This document shows positions 51,215 to 60,444 of a stretch of 64,000 nt of DNA, one piece after another. The stretch comes from Bacteroidales bacterium (GTDB lineage Bacteria; Bacteroidota; Bacteroidia; Bacteroidales; P3). The position numbers and the translations under genes are program-made. The stretch spans positions 62,001 through 126,000 of the forward strand of contig JAGBJI010000008.1 in NCBI GenBank assembly GCA_017934545.1. The letters run 5' to 3'. Numbering within the stretch: position 1 is the stretch's first letter; the number at the start of each line of letters is the position of its first letter. The notes beneath the pieces were generated by a model. It was not told where the DNA came from. It was given only the letters and a program-made list of their open reading frames with translations, and did not search any database.

Positions 51215-52405
51215 ATGAACTATATATTGTTTGACGGCAAAAACCGCGACAACCTTTTGCCTTTGACATATACCCGTCCCGTATGCGAGTTGCGTGTCGG
51301 TATAATGACCGTAAGGCAGAAGTGGGAAAGGTATTTAAACTGTAGGGTTTACACTATGACGGAGGATTATTTGAGTGCCAAGTATCCTATGTGCCATACC
51401 GACGAAGACATGGTATTTATTGACGGAGGAATGCTTGCCGACAGGGATTTGGTCAGTGCTGTCAAGTCATTGCAAACGGGGCAGATGTTGGTTTGGGCGG
51501 AAAAGGAACAGATAATCGCCATGTGTGTTGACCGCAACCAATACGGCAAGATTAACCAAGAGGATTTTCACATCAAAGAATATACAGGCAAAGTATCGTA
51601 CGTCAATTCATTGGCAAGCATTTTTTTGCTTAACGAAAGCGAGTTGAAAAAAGATTTTGAACTGATAACCGCAGGCAGACAGTCGTACAGGCTGAATGAA
51701 AGCAACAGGTTGGTCGGCAGTGAAAATATTTTCGTTGAACAGGGAGCCGAGGCGGAGTTCGCCATAATAGATGCGTCATCGGGCCCGGTATATATAGGCA
51801 GGGATTGCAAAATAGCGGCAGGGGCTATAATCAAAGGACCTTTTGCCATGTTGGACGGCTCGCAGGTGAAGATGGGTTCAAGGATATACGACGCTACGAC
51901 AATAGGACCTCATTGCAAAGTGGGGGGAGAAGTGGAAAACGTTGTCTTTTTGGGTTATGCCAACAAAGCCCATGAAGGATTTTTCGGCAACAGCGTCATA
52001 GGTCATTGGTGCAACATAGGTGCCGATTCCAACTGTTCCAACCTTAAAAACACGTACCAAGAGGTTAAGTTGTGGAGCATTGCCAAAAACAAGTTCGTTC
52101 CGACGGGGACAATATTCTGCGGAACCATAATGGCAGACCATTCCAAGTGCGGAATAAACACCATGTTCAACACGGGAACGGTGATAGGGGTTAACTGCAA
52201 TCTGTTCGGAGCGGGATTGCACCGCAACTACGTCCCTTCGTTTTCGTGGGGAGGGGCGTCGGGCATGCAGGTGTACGACATAGAGAAAGCTTTGCAGGTT
52301 GCACGTACGGTGCAGTTACGCCGCAATATAGAAATGACGCAGCAGGACGAAGACATATTGCGTTATGTTTATAACCAAACATTGAAAACCGATACTGAAA
52401 AATAA
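51215..52405 (+). CDS. GlmU-like putative sugar nucleotidyltransferase with left-handed beta-helix
   Basis: 396 residues. The N-terminal part (MNYILFDGKNRDNLLPLTYTRPVCELRVGI) matches the GlmU-related family of Bacteroidetes, in which the nucleotidyltransferase motif is altered. From about 180 the hexapeptide repeats of a left-handed beta-helix are clear (IYDATTIGPHCKVGGEVEN, IGHWCNIGADSNC, TGTIFCGTI). True GlmU activity (UDP-GlcNAc synthesis) is uncertain because the usual GTRM-like loop is not seen. It lies 14 bp before lon, an order often found in this group. Confidence 0.78.
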   Translation: MNYILFDGKNRDNLLPLTYTRPVCELRVGIMTVRQKWERYLNCRVYTMTEDYLSAKYPMCHTDEDMVFIDGGMLADRDLVSAVKSLQTGQMLVWAEKEQIIAMCVDRNQYGKINQEDFHIKEYTGKVSYVNSLASIFLLNESELKKDFELITAGRQSYRLNESNRLVGSENIFVEQGAEAEFAIIDASSGPVYIGRDCKIAAGAIIKGPFAMLDGSQVKMGSRIYDATTIGPHCKVGGEVENVVFLGYANKAHEGFFGNSVIGHWCNIGADSNCSNLKNTYQEVKLWSIAKNKFVPTGTIFCGTIMADHSKCGINTMFNTGTVIGVNCNLFGAGLHRNYVPSFSWGGASGMQVYDIEKALQVARTVQLRRNIEMTQQDEDILRYVYNQTLKTDTEK

Positions 52406-52419
52406 CTGAAAAACGATAA

Positions 52420-54840
52420 ATGTACAGTCAAGCAAACAATATAAACGATTTGTTGAGGATATTTTCCTCCGAAAAAACTGAATTGATTACGCCGATATTT
52501 ACAATCGGGGACGGGGAACAGGAATTTGATTATTCTACGGTAAACGATACCATACCCATGTTGCCTTTAAGGGGCAATGTGTTCTTTCCCGTTGTCCTTA
52601 TGCCCGTAACTGCGGGAAGACCCAAGAGTATAAAACTTGTCAACGACGCATATCAAAACAAATCCATCATAGGAATAGTTTCGCAGAAAGACGATGCCGA
52701 CGAACCCAACATGAAAGAGTTGTATCTGACGGGAACTTTGGCAAGGGTTATAGAAACTTTTACCATGCAGGACGATACGGTTATGGTGGTCTTGCAGGGG
52801 TTGGCAAGGTTTGAAGTTACGGAGTGCATTGTCAAAGAGGATTATTGGTATTGTACGTGGAAACCCAACCCTGACGGTTGCCGTAAGTTGCCAAAGAATG
52901 CAGCTATTTTGGCCGAAACATTGAAAGATATGTTCATCAAACTGTTGGGAATGATGCCTAACATTCCGTCGTCGTTTATGATAGGGCCTAAAAACATACG
53001 CAACCCTTATTATTTGGTCAACTACGTAGCCTCACAGCTGAATATTTCCGTGGATGACAAACAAAAACTGTTGGAGATGAACGACTTTAAAAAGCGTATC
53101 ACCAAGACTATGGAGTTTTTGGCAGGCGAAACAGTCCAGCAGGAATTGAAAGCACAGATACAAAAGAAAGCCACCAATGATATGGGCAAGCAACAGCGTG
53201 AGTATTTTCTCAACCAACAGTTGAAAACCATACAGGAAGAATTGGGAGGCAACCCTGCGGAACAAACCCTTGACGAGTTGAAACAAAAAGCCAAGAAAAA
53301 GAAGTGGAACAAAAGCACGGAACAAATATTTGAAAAACAGATTAAAAAATTAGAAAACATACATCCTTCTTCGCCTGATTATTCCGTGGAGTTGAATTAC
53401 ATCAGTTTTATGTTGGATTTGCCGTGGGATAACATAAGCGAAGACAATTTTGACATAGAAAAAGCACGTCAGGTTTTGGACAAAGACCACTACGGATTGG
53501 AAAAAGTAAAACAACGTATCATTGAACACCTTTCCGTTATCAAGGTAAAAAAAGACATGACGGCTCCTATAATATGCCTTGTAGGTCCTCCGGGCGTGGG
53601 CAAGACTTCGTTGGGCAAAAGCATTGCCAAAGCAATGAAAAGGGAATATATACGCATAGCATTGGGCGGCGTTAACGACGAAAGTGAGATAAGGGGACAC
53701 CGCCGTACATATATAGGTGCAATGCCGGGACGTATACTTAAATCGCTTTCCAAAGTGAAATATTCCAATCCGGTGTTTGTCTTGGACGAGATAGACAAGA
53801 TAATGGGAATGAATATAAGCGGTGACCCTGCGGCAGCAATGTTGGAGGTGTTGGACCCCGAACAAAACACTGCATTCCACGACAATTATTTGGATATAGA
53901 CTACGATTTGTCAAAGGTGATGTTCGTTGCCACTGCCAACTCGTTGCAAAACGTTCATCCTGCATTGGTTGACAGAATGGAGATAATAGATTTGTCGGGT
54001 TATATAGAGCAGGAAAAACTTCAGATAGCCAAACGTCATTTAATTCCGAACAATATTAAAGCCAACGGATTGCGTAAATCGCAGATTTCTTTGTCCGATG
54101 AAGTTATTTCGTACCTTATCAATAACTACACAAGAGAGTCGGGCGTAAGACGGTTGGACAAAGTCATTGCCAAATTGGTAAGAAACCGTGTGGTTGAAGT
54201 TGCCTCGGGCAAAAAATATACAAAAGAAATATCCGTAGATGATTTGCAGCCTGTGTTAGGATTGCCTACTTCATACCATGACCAGAAATTGGAAAAAGAC
54301 ACCGAAGGTGTTGTGACGGGTTTGGCATGGACCGAAGCAGGAGGGGAGATACTTTTCGTTGAAGCATCCGTATGCAAAGGCAAAGGAGCGATAAACCTTA
54401 CGGGCAATTTGGGCAACGTTATGAAAGAGTCGGCTGTTTTGGCATACGAATACATAAAATCAAACGCCAAACAACTGAAGATAAAGGACAGCGTGTTTGA
54501 AAACATTGACATCAACATCCATTGCCCCGAAGGAGCGGTGCCTAAGGACGGACCGAGTGCGGGTATAACCATGTTCACCGCTATATTGAGTGCCGTTACG
54601 AAGAAAAAAGTAAAACACGATTTCGCTATGACGGGCGAAATAACCTTAAGGGGAAAAGTGCTTCCCGTAGGCGGAATAAAAGAAAAGATACTTGCCGCCA
54701 AACGCGGTCAGATAACCCATATAATACTTTCTTCGCAAAACCGCAGGGACGTGGAAGACATCAATCAGATGTATTTGGAGGGAATGCAGTTCCATTATGT
54801 AGAATCAGCGTTGGAGATAGCCAAGTATGCGTTTCAATGA
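52420..54840 (+). CDS. lon: ATP-dependent Lon protease
   Basis: 806 residues, normal for bacterial LonA. An N-terminal substrate domain ([18 protein letters not shown]) is followed by the AAA+ module with GPPGVGKT (389-396) and VFVLDEIDK, and the S16 protease domain with catalytic Ser713 in PKDGPSAG and Lys756 in [11 protein letters not shown]. It degrades misfolded and regulatory proteins in the cytoplasm. It could also degrade the HigA antitoxin encoded 5 kb upstream; that is inference. Its last 14 bp overlap a small ORF. Confidence 0.95.
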   Translation: MYSQANNINDLLRIFSSEKTELITPIFTIGDGEQEFDYSTVNDTIPMLPLRGNVFFPVVLMPVTAGRPKSIKLVNDAYQNKSIIGIVSQKDDADEPNMKELYLTGTLARVIETFTMQDDTVMVVLQGLARFEVTECIVKEDYWYCTWKPNPDGCRKLPKNAAILAETLKDMFIKLLGMMPNIPSSFMIGPKNIRNPYYLVNYVASQLNISVDDKQKLLEMNDFKKRITKTMEFLAGETVQQELKAQIQKKATNDMGKQQREYFLNQQLKTIQEELGGNPAEQTLDELKQKAKKKKWNKSTEQIFEKQIKKLENIHPSSPDYSVELNYISFMLDLPWDNISEDNFDIEKARQVLDKDHYGLEKVKQRIIEHLSVIKVKKDMTAPIICLVGPPGVGKTSLGKSIAKAMKREYIRIALGGVNDESEIRGHRRTYIGAMPGRILKSLSKVKYSNPVFVLDEIDKIMGMNISGDPAAAMLEVLDPEQNTAFHDNYLDIDYDLSKVMFVATANSLQNVHPALVDRMEIIDLSGYIEQEKLQIAKRHLIPNNIKANGLRKSQISLSDEVISYLINNYTRESGVRRLDKVIAKLVRNRVVEVASGKKYTKEISVDDLQPVLGLPTSYHDQKLEKDTEGVVTGLAWTEAGGEILFVEASVCKGKGAINLTGNLGNVMKESAVLAYEYIKSNAKQLKIKDSVFENIDINIHCPEGAVPKDGPSAGITMFTAILSAVTKKKVKHDFAMTGEITLRGKVLPVGGIKEKILAAKRGQITHIILSSQNRRDVEDINQMYLEGMQFHYVESALEIAKYAFQ

Positions 54841-54946
54841 TAAATGGGTGAGCAGGAAAGGAAGCATAATATTTTATTCGTTTATGCTTTTGTTGTTGAT
54901 ATTTTTTGTGGTTATGTACATTAAATACAGATTGCAATATGGTTGA
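54827..54946 (+). CDS. 39-residue single-pass membrane protein overlapping lon and sufS
   Basis: ATG 54827 to TGA 54946. The peptide starts [13 protein letters not shown], crosses the membrane once (about 14-32, rich in L, I, F and V) and ends KYRLQYG. The positive charges before the hydrophobic stretch suggest an inside N-terminus. It overlaps the end of lon by 14 bp and the start of sufS by 8 bp, filling the 98-bp gap exactly, as a coupled gene would. No homologue is recognised. It may be chance, but the fit of both ends is suggestive. Confidence 0.45.
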   Translation: MRFNDKWVSRKGSIIFYSFMLLLLIFFVVMYIKYRLQYG

Positions 54947-56162
54947 TACCGAATATATACGTTCACAGTTTCCTATACTTAAAACCGTAATCAACGGCAA
55001 ATATCCGTTGGTATACCTTGACAATGCGGCAACTACGCAAAAACCGCTTGCAGTTATACAGGCTTTGACCGATTATTACACAAATTGCAATGCCAACGTA
55101 CACCGCGGCGTACACTATCTGTCGTCATTGGCTACGGATATGTTTGAACAAGCACGGCAGGAAGTGAAAGATTTTATCCGTTGCGGTGATGACGGACAGG
55201 TCATTTTCACCAAAGGAACTACGGATTCTGTCAACCTGTTGGCACATTGCCTTGCCAAGACGTTTTTAAGCAAGGACGATACGGTGTTGATAACCCAAAT
55301 GGAACACCATTCCAATATAGTTCCTTGGCAGATTGCTTCGCAGGATTACGGCTTTACGCTTGATTATATACCTATTGACAACAACGGAGAATTGGTATTG
55401 GATAAACTTTACAAACATAAAGACTTGGATAAGGTGAAAGTGTTGAGCCTTACGCATATATCCAATACTTTGGGTACTGTCAACCCGATAAAAGAGATAA
55501 CTCGGTTTTGCCGTCAGCACAATATAATAACCGTTGTTGACGGAGCCCAGAGCATAGCCCATCAAATAATTGACGTGCAGGACTTGGGTGCGGACTTTTA
55601 TTGTTTTTCTGGTCATAAGGTTTATGCACCTATGGGCATAGGAGTGTTGTACGGACGGAAAAAACTGTTGGACAAAACCGATGTATATCAGGGCGGGGGA
55701 GAGATGATTAAACAGGTGACGATGGAAAAAACCACTTACAATGATTTGCCATATAAATACGAAGCGGGAACGCCGTCGGTTGCCGATGCAATAGCATTGG
55801 GTAAAGCGTTGCAATGGTTTAAATCTCTGTCTGTAAGCGATGTTACGGCATATGAAGACAGCCTTTTGGAATATGCTTTGCAACGTTTGGATGAAATTGA
55901 CGGCATACGCATCATAGGCAACGCCGCACACCGCAGCTCGTGCATATCTTTTGTCTGTCAGGGCATACACCATTTGGATTTGGGTACATTGCTTGACGCT
56001 ATGGGTATAGCCGTAAGGACGGGACACCATTGTGCCGAACCCGTTATGCAGTTCTTTTCCATTGAGGGAACAGACCGCATATCGTTTGCCGTTTACACTA
56101 CCCGTCAGGAGATAGACATGTTTATCTCTGCATTGCAAAAAGCCGTAAAAATGCTCCGTTAG
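54939..56162 (+). CDS. sufS: Cysteine desulfurase, SufS type
   Basis: 407 residues from ATG 54939; an upstream ATG at 54906 would add 11 unlikely residues. SufS-type motifs: LDNAATTQKP, NVHRGVHYLS, MEHHSNIVPWQ, the PLP lysine in YCFSGHKVYAPMG and the persulfide cysteine in RTGHHCAEPVM. It takes sulfur from cysteine for iron-sulfur cluster assembly. The usual partners sufB, sufC, sufD and sufE/U are not in the window. It is followed at once by yigZ. Confidence 0.92.
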   Translation: MVDTEYIRSQFPILKTVINGKYPLVYLDNAATTQKPLAVIQALTDYYTNCNANVHRGVHYLSSLATDMFEQARQEVKDFIRCGDDGQVIFTKGTTDSVNLLAHCLAKTFLSKDDTVLITQMEHHSNIVPWQIASQDYGFTLDYIPIDNNGELVLDKLYKHKDLDKVKVLSLTHISNTLGTVNPIKEITRFCRQHNIITVVDGAQSIAHQIIDVQDLGADFYCFSGHKVYAPMGIGVLYGRKKLLDKTDVYQGGGEMIKQVTMEKTTYNDLPYKYEAGTPSVADAIALGKALQWFKSLSVSDVTAYEDSLLEYALQRLDEIDGIRIIGNAAHRSSCISFVCQGIHHLDLGTLLDAMGIAVRTGHHCAEPVMQFFSIEGTDRISFAVYTTRQEIDMFISALQKAVKMLR

Positions 56163-56756
56163 ATGACGTTTCTTACAATAGACAACGCCTCGCAAGGCGA
56201 ATACCGTGAGTTAAGAAGCCGTTTCATGTCTTTTGCCTTTCCTTTGCATGACGCACAGGAGGTAAAACCCATAGTTGACAAACTGAAAAAAGAATATTTT
56301 GACGCCCGTCACCATTGCTATGCGTGGAAAACAGGGGTAGGCAACCAAGTGCTTACACGTACCAATGACGACAGGGAACCATCGCATACGGCAGGTGAGC
56401 CGATATTGGCCGCAATAGATTCGGCTGATATTACCGATGTGCTTATCGTCGTTGTAAGATATTTCGGCGGAGTAAAGCTCGGAGCGTCCAATCTTTCAAA
56501 GGCTTACCGTGCAGCAGCCGCAGCGGCAATAGACAACGCCGTAAAGGTGCAGAAAGTTCAAACCGAGGATATTGTCTTTTCGTTTGATTACAGCGTGATG
56601 GCACAGGTCAACAAGTTTTTGAAAGAAAACAATTTCACCAAAGACACTTACCGCTATACCGACGCCAACGTTATATGCCTGAAAGTAGAAACGGAAAAAG
56701 CCGAAGAATTCAAGGCAAAGTTAAGTTCCGTTTACGGCATAACCGTTATGGAATAA
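56163..56756 (+). CDS. IMPACT/YigZ family protein
   Basis: 197 residues. The N-terminal domain has the YigZ signature DREPSHTAGEPILAAI and VVRYFGGVKLGASNLSKAYR, and the C-terminal half is the smaller ferredoxin-like domain. Family members bind nucleic acid, and the eukaryotic relative IMPACT acts in translation control, but the bacterial role is not settled. The start codon directly follows the sufS stop, so the two are co-translated. Confidence 0.88.
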   Translation: MTFLTIDNASQGEYRELRSRFMSFAFPLHDAQEVKPIVDKLKKEYFDARHHCYAWKTGVGNQVLTRTNDDREPSHTAGEPILAAIDSADITDVLIVVVRYFGGVKLGASNLSKAYRAAAAAAIDNAVKVQKVQTEDIVFSFDYSVMAQVNKFLKENNFTKDTYRYTDANVICLKVETEKAEEFKAKLSSVYGITVME

Positions 56757-56780
56757 TACTTAACACAATTGCAACACAAA

Positions 56781-56814
56781 AGCAGGGGCTTATATTTTAA
56801 GTCCCTGACTTTTT
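56781..56814. terminator. Terminator between yigZ and kce
   Basis: AGCAGGGGCTTA pairs with TAAGTCCCTGACT (one G-U pair) and is followed by TTTTT. It may also serve kce, which ends 23 bp to the right on the other strand. Confidence 0.65.
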
Positions 56815-56836
56815 GCAAATGTATTATGTAAAAAAA

Positions 56837-57664
56837 TTATTTTTTCAAAGAAAGTATTTCCCTTGCTTCGTCCGAGGTTGCAACGCCTCTTCCCAATTCT
56901 TTAGCCAAACGGACAACTTTGTCAACCAATTCTCCGTTGCTTTTAGCCAAAACACCTTTGGAAAGATACAGATTGTCTTCAAATCCTACGCGTACGTTAC
57001 CGCCCATGGCGATACCGGCAGCAGCCATAGGGAAAGCATGGCGTCCTATACCCGTAACCGTCCAAGTGCTTCCTGCAGGAATACCGTTAACTAACCAACA
57101 AAGATTAGGAACTGTGGCAGGAGTACACCCCGGTACACCTAAAACGAAGTTGAATTGCATAGGATGGGCAGGAACTTCACCTTTGCGTGCCATAGTCAAG
57201 ATAGTATCCAAATGACCCATCTCAAAGCATTCGTATTCGGGTTTAATACCTTTTTCCAACATACGTTTGCCGAACGCACGCATAGTAGGCATGGTGTTGT
57301 CAAAGATTTCATCGCCGAAATTGCACGTTCCGCAATCCAAAGTAGCCATTTCAGGTATAGGCGTCGTGTCCGTGGATTGCAATCTTTCGTCAGGAGTCAT
57401 ACCGACAGCACCTCCCGTAGAAGGTATCAATATAACATTCGGACAAGCCTTGTAAATAGCCTGTTCACACTCTTGGAAACGGGCTTTGCTTTGTGTAGGT
57501 GTTCCGTCGTCTTCCCTTACGTGCAAATGAACGATGGCAGCACCTGCATCAACTGCACTTTTGGCTTCGCGTACTATTTCTTCCACCGTGTAAGGCACGG
57601 CAGGATTTTGTTCTTTTGTAACTTCGGCACCGCATATTGCCGCCGTAATTATCAGTTTATCCAT
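56837..57664 (-). CDS. kce: 3-keto-5-aminohexanoate cleavage enzyme
   Basis: 275 residues from ATG 57664 (MDKLIITAAICGAEVTK). The frame is open further upstream into the methyltransferase gene, but that stretch is lysine-rich and unlike the family. The zinc ligands His46 and His48 are in IVHLHVRE, and the third acidic ligand is probably Glu229 in GFEDN. It converts 3-keto-5-aminohexanoate and acetyl-CoA to acetoacetate and 3-aminobutyryl-CoA in lysine fermentation. Its product is the substrate of Kal, encoded 1.6 kb upstream on the same strand. A methyltransferase gene lies 28 bp upstream. Confidence 0.9.
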   Translation of the reverse strand: MDKLIITAAICGAEVTKEQNPAVPYTVEEIVREAKSAVDAGAAIVHLHVREDDGTPTQSKARFQECEQAIYKACPNVILIPSTGGAVGMTPDERLQSTDTTPIPEMATLDCGTCNFGDEIFDNTMPTMRAFGKRMLEKGIKPEYECFEMGHLDTILTMARKGEVPAHPMQFNFVLGVPGCTPATVPNLCWLVNGIPAGSTWTVTGIGRHAFPMAAAGIAMGGNVRVGFEDNLYLSKGVLAKSNGELVDKVVRLAKELGRGVATSDEAREILSLKK

Positions 57665-57692
57665 AGTAATAAGTTTATTCTTAATTTTGTTA

Positions 57693-58589
57693 TTATAATC
57701 CGGCAAAGTCAAACAAAGATAAAGCTTCGCTTCTTTCTTTTTTGTGTATGAATTGTGAAGTTTCTTTATAATTTTTAAACTTGCCCGTGTTTTCCTTGTT
57801 AAGTTTTCTTTCTTTAAAAGTTTTTTCAACGAAATGTTTTTGCAATTCCTCTTCCACTTTCTTTTTTTCCGACTGACAATTCTGCAACCTTTCCTTTGCA
57901 AAACTTATATAGTCTTCGGAAATATCTATGCCTATATAATCTTTTTGCAACAGTTTGGCAGCAACCAATGTCGTACCGCTTCCGCAATAAGGGTCAATAA
58001 CCACACCTGCCTCATCGTTGAGTATGGAAGTGATTATTCTTGTCGGTAACTCCAAGGGAAACGGTGCGGGGTGCGGATTGTTCCTTTCGGGCGGAAAACG
58101 CCAAACGGAAGTCAACAAAGAATGTTTTGATTGCAATTCCTTACCTATTTTGTTTTTGTCAATAGGTTTGTATAACCAATAGATACGTTCGTCAACCTGC
58201 CAAAACCTCCAACCTCTTATATTGGCGGCAATCATTCTGTCCCAAATAATTTCCTGTCTTACAGTCCAAGAAGTCTGCGTCAGCCACATGATAGGGTGAA
58301 ACATTTCGCCCTTGTCCCAACGTGTCTTGTGATTGTAAAAAAATGAACCTCCGGGTTTGATTATACGGTAAAGTTCGTTGAGAACTTCTATTTGGTTTTG
58401 TTGGTAAACATCCTCTTTGACACAATCCTGAACGGAATTGTATTTAACATTCTTTACGAGCCAACCTTTGTTTTTTTCGCCTTTGTTATACGGCGGAGAG
58501 GTGACTCCCAAATCCACACTGTCGGACGGGATTTGCTTTAATACTTCAACAGTATTGCCTTGTAATATTTGGTTAATATATTTCGTCAT
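57693..58589 (-). CDS. Type II DNA methyltransferase, beta class (N4-cytosine or N6-adenine)
   Basis: 298 residues. The catalytic motif IV TSPPY (30-34) comes before the AdoMet motif I DPYCGSGTT (199-207), the order of the beta class. SPPY is more often seen in N4-cytosine enzymes but does not decide. A lysine- and glutamate-rich tail (about 230-290) follows. It should protect the site cut by the neighbouring nuclease. Its start overlaps the end of the nuclease gene by 17 bp. The recognition site cannot be read from sequence. Confidence 0.85.
   Translation of the reverse strand: MTKYINQILQGNTVEVLKQIPSDSVDLGVTSPPYNKGEKNKGWLVKNVKYNSVQDCVKEDVYQQNQIEVLNELYRIIKPGGSFFYNHKTRWDKGEMFHPIMWLTQTSWTVRQEIIWDRMIAANIRGWRFWQVDERIYWLYKPIDKNKIGKELQSKHSLLTSVWRFPPERNNPHPAPFPLELPTRIITSILNDEAGVVIDPYCGSGTTLVAAKLLQKDYIGIDISEDYISFAKERLQNCQSEKKKVEEELQKHFVEKTFKERKLNKENTGKFKNYKETSQFIHKKERSEALSLFDFAGL
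57714..57721 (-). promoter_or_regulatory. Possible -7 box (TATCTTTG, minus strand) for kce inside the methyltransferase gene
   Basis: TAnnTTTG match 50 bp before the kce start and within the last codons of the methyltransferase gene. It could give kce its own transcript after the insertion, but a chance match is possible. Confidence 0.35.
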
Positions 58590-59253
58590 ACTGTTGAAGC
58601 ATTAAATAATCGTAAAATTTCCCGTTGAAATATTTTTTATTTCTCTCTACGGCTTCTTTGTTCAAATAAATAATTTTCAATAAAGAAGAATTTTCTATAT
58701 GGGAGAAATTGAACGAAGAACTGCGTAAATAAATACCCTTCGGCTGTTTGCCGTTAAACTTTTTATCCAAATTGTATTTCATTCTCGGAGCAATGACAGC
58801 AAACGGGAACTCTATGATGTAGTGCAATTCCCCGTCAATAAAACCGCTGCATAAAAGATTAAAATTTTCTTCAATATCCGCATTTAATCTTTTGTACGTA
58901 TAGTCATTAAAACTTCCGTCCGCATTCAGTTTAGGTTTAGTTGTTCTGCTGTCATAACCTTCGGTTTGGATGTTTTTTGGTTTGGCTTCGCAGTTCACGG
59001 GTTTTGCTCCGATTTCATCGCTGTGCTTAAAACCGTTGTAACCCAATTTCGCTGCATTGTGTTTATAACCTGCAACGGTTACGGTGATGTATTCCCTCAA
59101 TGACGAAGAATTTTTGTCATTCATATAAACGGTCAGCAAATCGTTAAGACATGATATAAGATTGTCTTTTGATTTGCCAATCATCAATTGGGACAGTTCG
59201 CTGTGGGTTTTGGTAGCGTAAGCGGTGATTATTTCGGACAAATCCCTGTTCAT
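58573..59253 (-). CDS. Probable type II restriction endonuclease
   Basis: 226 residues with no family that I can name. The call rests on the overlap with the methyltransferase gene (17 bp) and on a plausible PD-(D/E)xK core: an acidic residue in KHSDEIGAKP (about 77-85) and the CEAKPKN segment (Glu89-x-Lys91). It begins 13 bp after the kal stop. The pair with the methyltransferase would defend against phage DNA. A regulatory or other nuclease is possible. Confidence 0.6.
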   Translation of the reverse strand: MNRDLSEIITAYATKTHSELSQLMIGKSKDNLISCLNDLLTVYMNDKNSSSLREYITVTVAGYKHNAAKLGYNGFKHSDEIGAKPVNCEAKPKNIQTEGYDSRTTKPKLNADGSFNDYTYKRLNADIEENFNLLCSGFIDGELHYIIEFPFAVIAPRMKYNLDKKFNGKQPKGIYLRSSSFNFSHIENSSLLKIIYLNKEAVERNKKYFNGKFYDYLMLQQYDEIY

Positions 59254-59266
59254 CGGTAATTATATC

Positions 59267-59665
59267 TTATTTGTTGTATCTTTGGCAGTCTTTGGGGGTG
59301 ACGCATGTTCCGCTGGCACGGCATACTACAACGGGTTCTGCCAATACTTCGGCAGCCGAGGCACTGATGTCCGTTCTTGCGGTGATGACTTTTCTTGCTT
59401 CAAAGGTCATCTTACGCGACGTGTTGCCTACCTTGGTTATCTCGCCGTAAGCTTCAATGTAATCGCCTGCATATACGGGAGCCAAAAACTCCACGTTGTC
59501 ATATGCACAGAACAATCCCTCGTCGCCGTCCTGTTTAATCAAAAGTTCCGTTGCCACGTCGCCGAAAAGGTTCAACATTCTGGCTCCGTCAACCAAATTT
59601 CCGCCGTAATGAGCATCGTGGGCGCTCATTCTCAATCTTATCGTACTTGTTATTTTTTCTGACAT
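59267..59665 (-). CDS. kal: 3-aminobutyryl-CoA ammonia-lyase
   Basis: 132 residues, hotdog fold. It shows [39 protein letters not shown] and [27 protein letters not shown]-like segments (about 60-85), which match the Kal family closely. It removes ammonia from 3-aminobutyryl-CoA to give crotonyl-CoA in lysine fermentation. It lies 14 bp after the CoA-transferase gene; a restriction-modification pair separates it from kce. Confidence 0.9.
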   Translation of the reverse strand: MSEKITSTIRLRMSAHDAHYGGNLVDGARMLNLFGDVATELLIKQDGDEGLFCAYDNVEFLAPVYAGDYIEAYGEITKVGNTSRKMTFEARKVITARTDISASAAEVLAEPVVVCRASGTCVTPKDCQRYNK

Positions 59666-59679
59666 TGTTTTAATGTTTT

Positions 59680-60321
59680 TTATGCTTTAACTATGTAATC
59701 CACAAACAAATAAGGTGTTTTAACGTATTCAGGTTTTATTTCCTCAACTTCTTCTTTGACTTCGGCGATAACCAAATCGGCAGCCATAGCCATCAACGGG
59801 TTGAAGTTCTGCGAAGTACCTCTGTAAACCAAGTTGCCGAACTTATCGCAAAGGCTTGCACCCAACAATGCAACGTCCGCACGCATAGGTTTTTCCAACA
59901 AATATTCCTTGCCGTCAACGGTTATCTTCTGTTTGCCTTCTTCGCAAACCGTACCCAAACCCGTTGTAGTCAAAAAACCTCCTATGCCTGCACCTCCGCA
60001 GCGTATTTGTTCTGCCAACGTGCCTTGCGGTATCAATTGCACCTCCATTTCGCCCGAAATCATCTTTTCGCCCGTTACGGGATTGGTTCCTATGTGCGAA
60101 GCTATGACTTTTTTCACGCAACCGTTGGCAACCAACAATCCGCTTCCGTATTCAACGAACGATGTGTCGTTGCATATGATTGTCAAGTCTTTTACCTGAT
60201 TTTTAACCAGTTGTTCAATTATTTTACAAGCCGAACCCGAACCCAAAAATCCGCCGACCATCACCGACATTCCGTCTTTAATCATAGAGGCAGCCTGCTC
60301 TACATTTATTCTTTTGCTCAT
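59680..60321 (-). CDS. CoA-transferase subunit A (AtoD type)
   Basis: 213 residues. It starts [28 protein letters not shown], the CoA-binding glycine motif of family I CoA-transferase alpha subunits, and carries [17 protein letters not shown]. With a beta subunit it would move CoA between butyrate or acetate and acetoacetate, removing the acetoacetate made by Kce. The beta subunit (with the catalytic Glu) is not in the window. First gene of the lysine-fermentation transcript, with its own -7 box. Confidence 0.86.
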   Translation of the reverse strand: MSKRINVEQAASMIKDGMSVMVGGFLGSGSACKIIEQLVKNQVKDLTIICNDTSFVEYGSGLLVANGCVKKVIASHIGTNPVTGEKMISGEMEVQLIPQGTLAEQIRCGGAGIGGFLTTTGLGTVCEEGKQKITVDGKEYLLEKPMRADVALLGASLCDKFGNLVYRGTSQNFNPLMAMAADLVIAEVKEEVEEIKPEYVKTPYLFVDYIVKA

Positions 60322-60370
60322 GGTATGTATGTTTTTATTAGTTTATAATCCTTGATTAATGTTAGACTTG

Positions 60371-60378
60371 CAAAAGTA
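60371..60378 (-). promoter_or_regulatory. -7 box (TACTTTTG, minus strand) for the lysine-fermentation operon
   Basis: TAnnTTTG consensus read leftwards, 49 bp before the CoA-transferase start. It lies back to back with the recG promoter. Confidence 0.68.
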
Positions 60379-60422
60379 GTTAAAATATTTCAATCGGCAA
60401 AGCATAAAACCGAAAATTTTTC

Positions 60423-60430
60423 TAATTTTG
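60423..60430 (+). promoter_or_regulatory. -7 box (TAATTTTG) for recG
   Basis: TAnnTTTG consensus. The recG ATG at 60445 is only 14 bp downstream, so the leader should be very short. Confidence 0.68.
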
Positions 60431-60444
60431 CAATCCGTAAAGGC

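Noticed and set aside
52420-54840. Second G- or C-tract switch in core genes
   Set aside because: I noticed no other G or C run of comparable length; long A and T runs lie mainly between genes.
57665-57901. Upstream extension of kce by 79 codons
   Set aside because: The stretch overlaps the methyltransferase gene and is lysine-rich and unlike Kce; the family start is at 57664.
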